Assembly (NCBI GenBank): GCA_024998685.1 | Contig: JACOEH010000026.1 | Span: forward strand, 1-62,347 | Direction of reading: 5' to 3' | From: Nitrospira sp. | GTDB lineage: Bacteria; Nitrospirota; Nitrospiria; Nitrospirales; Nitrospiraceae | DNA: 62,347 nt | Shown here: piece after piece, positions 62,282 to 62,347 of the stretch | How positions within the stretch are numbered: position 1 is the first letter of the stretch | How the letters are laid out: each line of letters opens with the position of its first letter | Notes under the pieces: model-generated | Told to the model about the DNA's origin: nothing | Seen by the model: the letters and a program-made list of their open reading frames with translations, nothing else | Databases searched by the model: none | Position numbers and translations under genes: made by a program

Positions 62282-62347
62282 ATGAAAATCTCCCGCAGAT
62301 TCAACTTTCCAGTGCATAGCCTCAGCGCCGCTTCGCCAGCGCGTGAA
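62282..62347 (+). CDS. Start of an unidentified gene, cut by the window end
   Basis: An ATG at 62282 is preceded by a strong AGGGGAGG site. The 22 residues in the window (MKISRRFNFPVHSLSAASPA...) are too few for identification; the opening strand could be that of a 6-carboxytetrahydropterin synthase-like protein, but this is a guess. Confidence 0.4.
   Translation, partial: MKISRRFNFPVHSLSAASPARE

Noticed and set aside
1-62347. CRISPR arrays or an origin of replication.
   Set aside because: I found no series of regularly spaced identical repeats, no cas gene and no cluster of DnaA boxes.

Overview
The window is a chromosomal segment of a Gram-negative flagellated bacterium. I infer a Nitrospira-like member of Nitrospirota. 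The grounds are the gene order of the flagellar locus, NtrC-type flagellar regulators with sigma-54 promoters, a CsrA/FliW pair, a MotE-like protein after fliJ, and many remnants of REP-type (Y1) transposases, HicBA pairs and type I restriction genes. No rRNA or other marker gene is present, so this is inference.

Layout: (1) 1-8.9 kb is accessory DNA. It holds a 3' tRNA-Thr fragment, a decayed secreted-protein gene with an in-frame amber codon, a lipoprotein-like surface protein, a membrane protein, an ISL3-type transposase remnant beside an intact tRNA-Thr(TGT), an Slp-type lipoprotein and another lipoprotein. A 72-bp imperfect direct repeat lies at 630 and 5135. (2) 8.9-15.4 kb is a flagellar regulatory block: a sigma-54-dependent response regulator, a TPR protein, a sensor kinase and a second NtrC-type regulator. 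(3) 15.5-23.1 kb is flgB-flgC-fliE-fliF-fliG-fliH-fliI-fliJ plus a MotE-like gene; the fliH-position protein carries an N-terminal receiver domain. (4) 23.1-28.6 kb is an accessory insertion: hicBA, a broken hsdM truncated at a Y1 transposase element, a second hicBA pair in the opposite orientation and two exported proteins. (5) 28.7-44.2 kb is fliK-flgD-flgE, then fliL-M-N-O-P-Q-R-flhB-flhA-flhF-flhG-fliA. (6) 44.4-50.7 kb is a degenerate GGDEF membrane protein followed by a very large helicase-nuclease gene (DUF4011 / SF1 helicase / Vsr-like nuclease type) broken by one in-frame TGA. (7) 51.0-61.8 kb is flgF-G-A-H-I-J-M-N-K-L-csrA-fliW. (8) 61.8-62.3 kb holds a Y1-transposase pseudogene, an hsdR 5' remnant and the start of another gene.

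How it fits together: the regulators at 8.9-15.4 kb probably act with sigma-54 at promoters seen upstream of the TPR-kinase operon, flgB, fliL and flgF (each with GG-N10-GC spacing). FliA/FlgM then drive a late class; three FliA-like sites with an identical 12-nt gap precede the GGDEF-like gene, flgM and csrA. Secretion apparatus, basal body, rod, rings, hook and hook-filament junction are all present. Flagellin, fliD, fliS and motAB are not in the window.

The most unusual items are the receiver-FliH fusion, the helicase-nuclease gene with both a nonsense codon and a Walker A lesion inside the flagellar locus, a dispersed hairpin repeat whose copies directly abut stop codons of flagellar genes, and a second inverted-repeat element between the fliL promoter and fliL.
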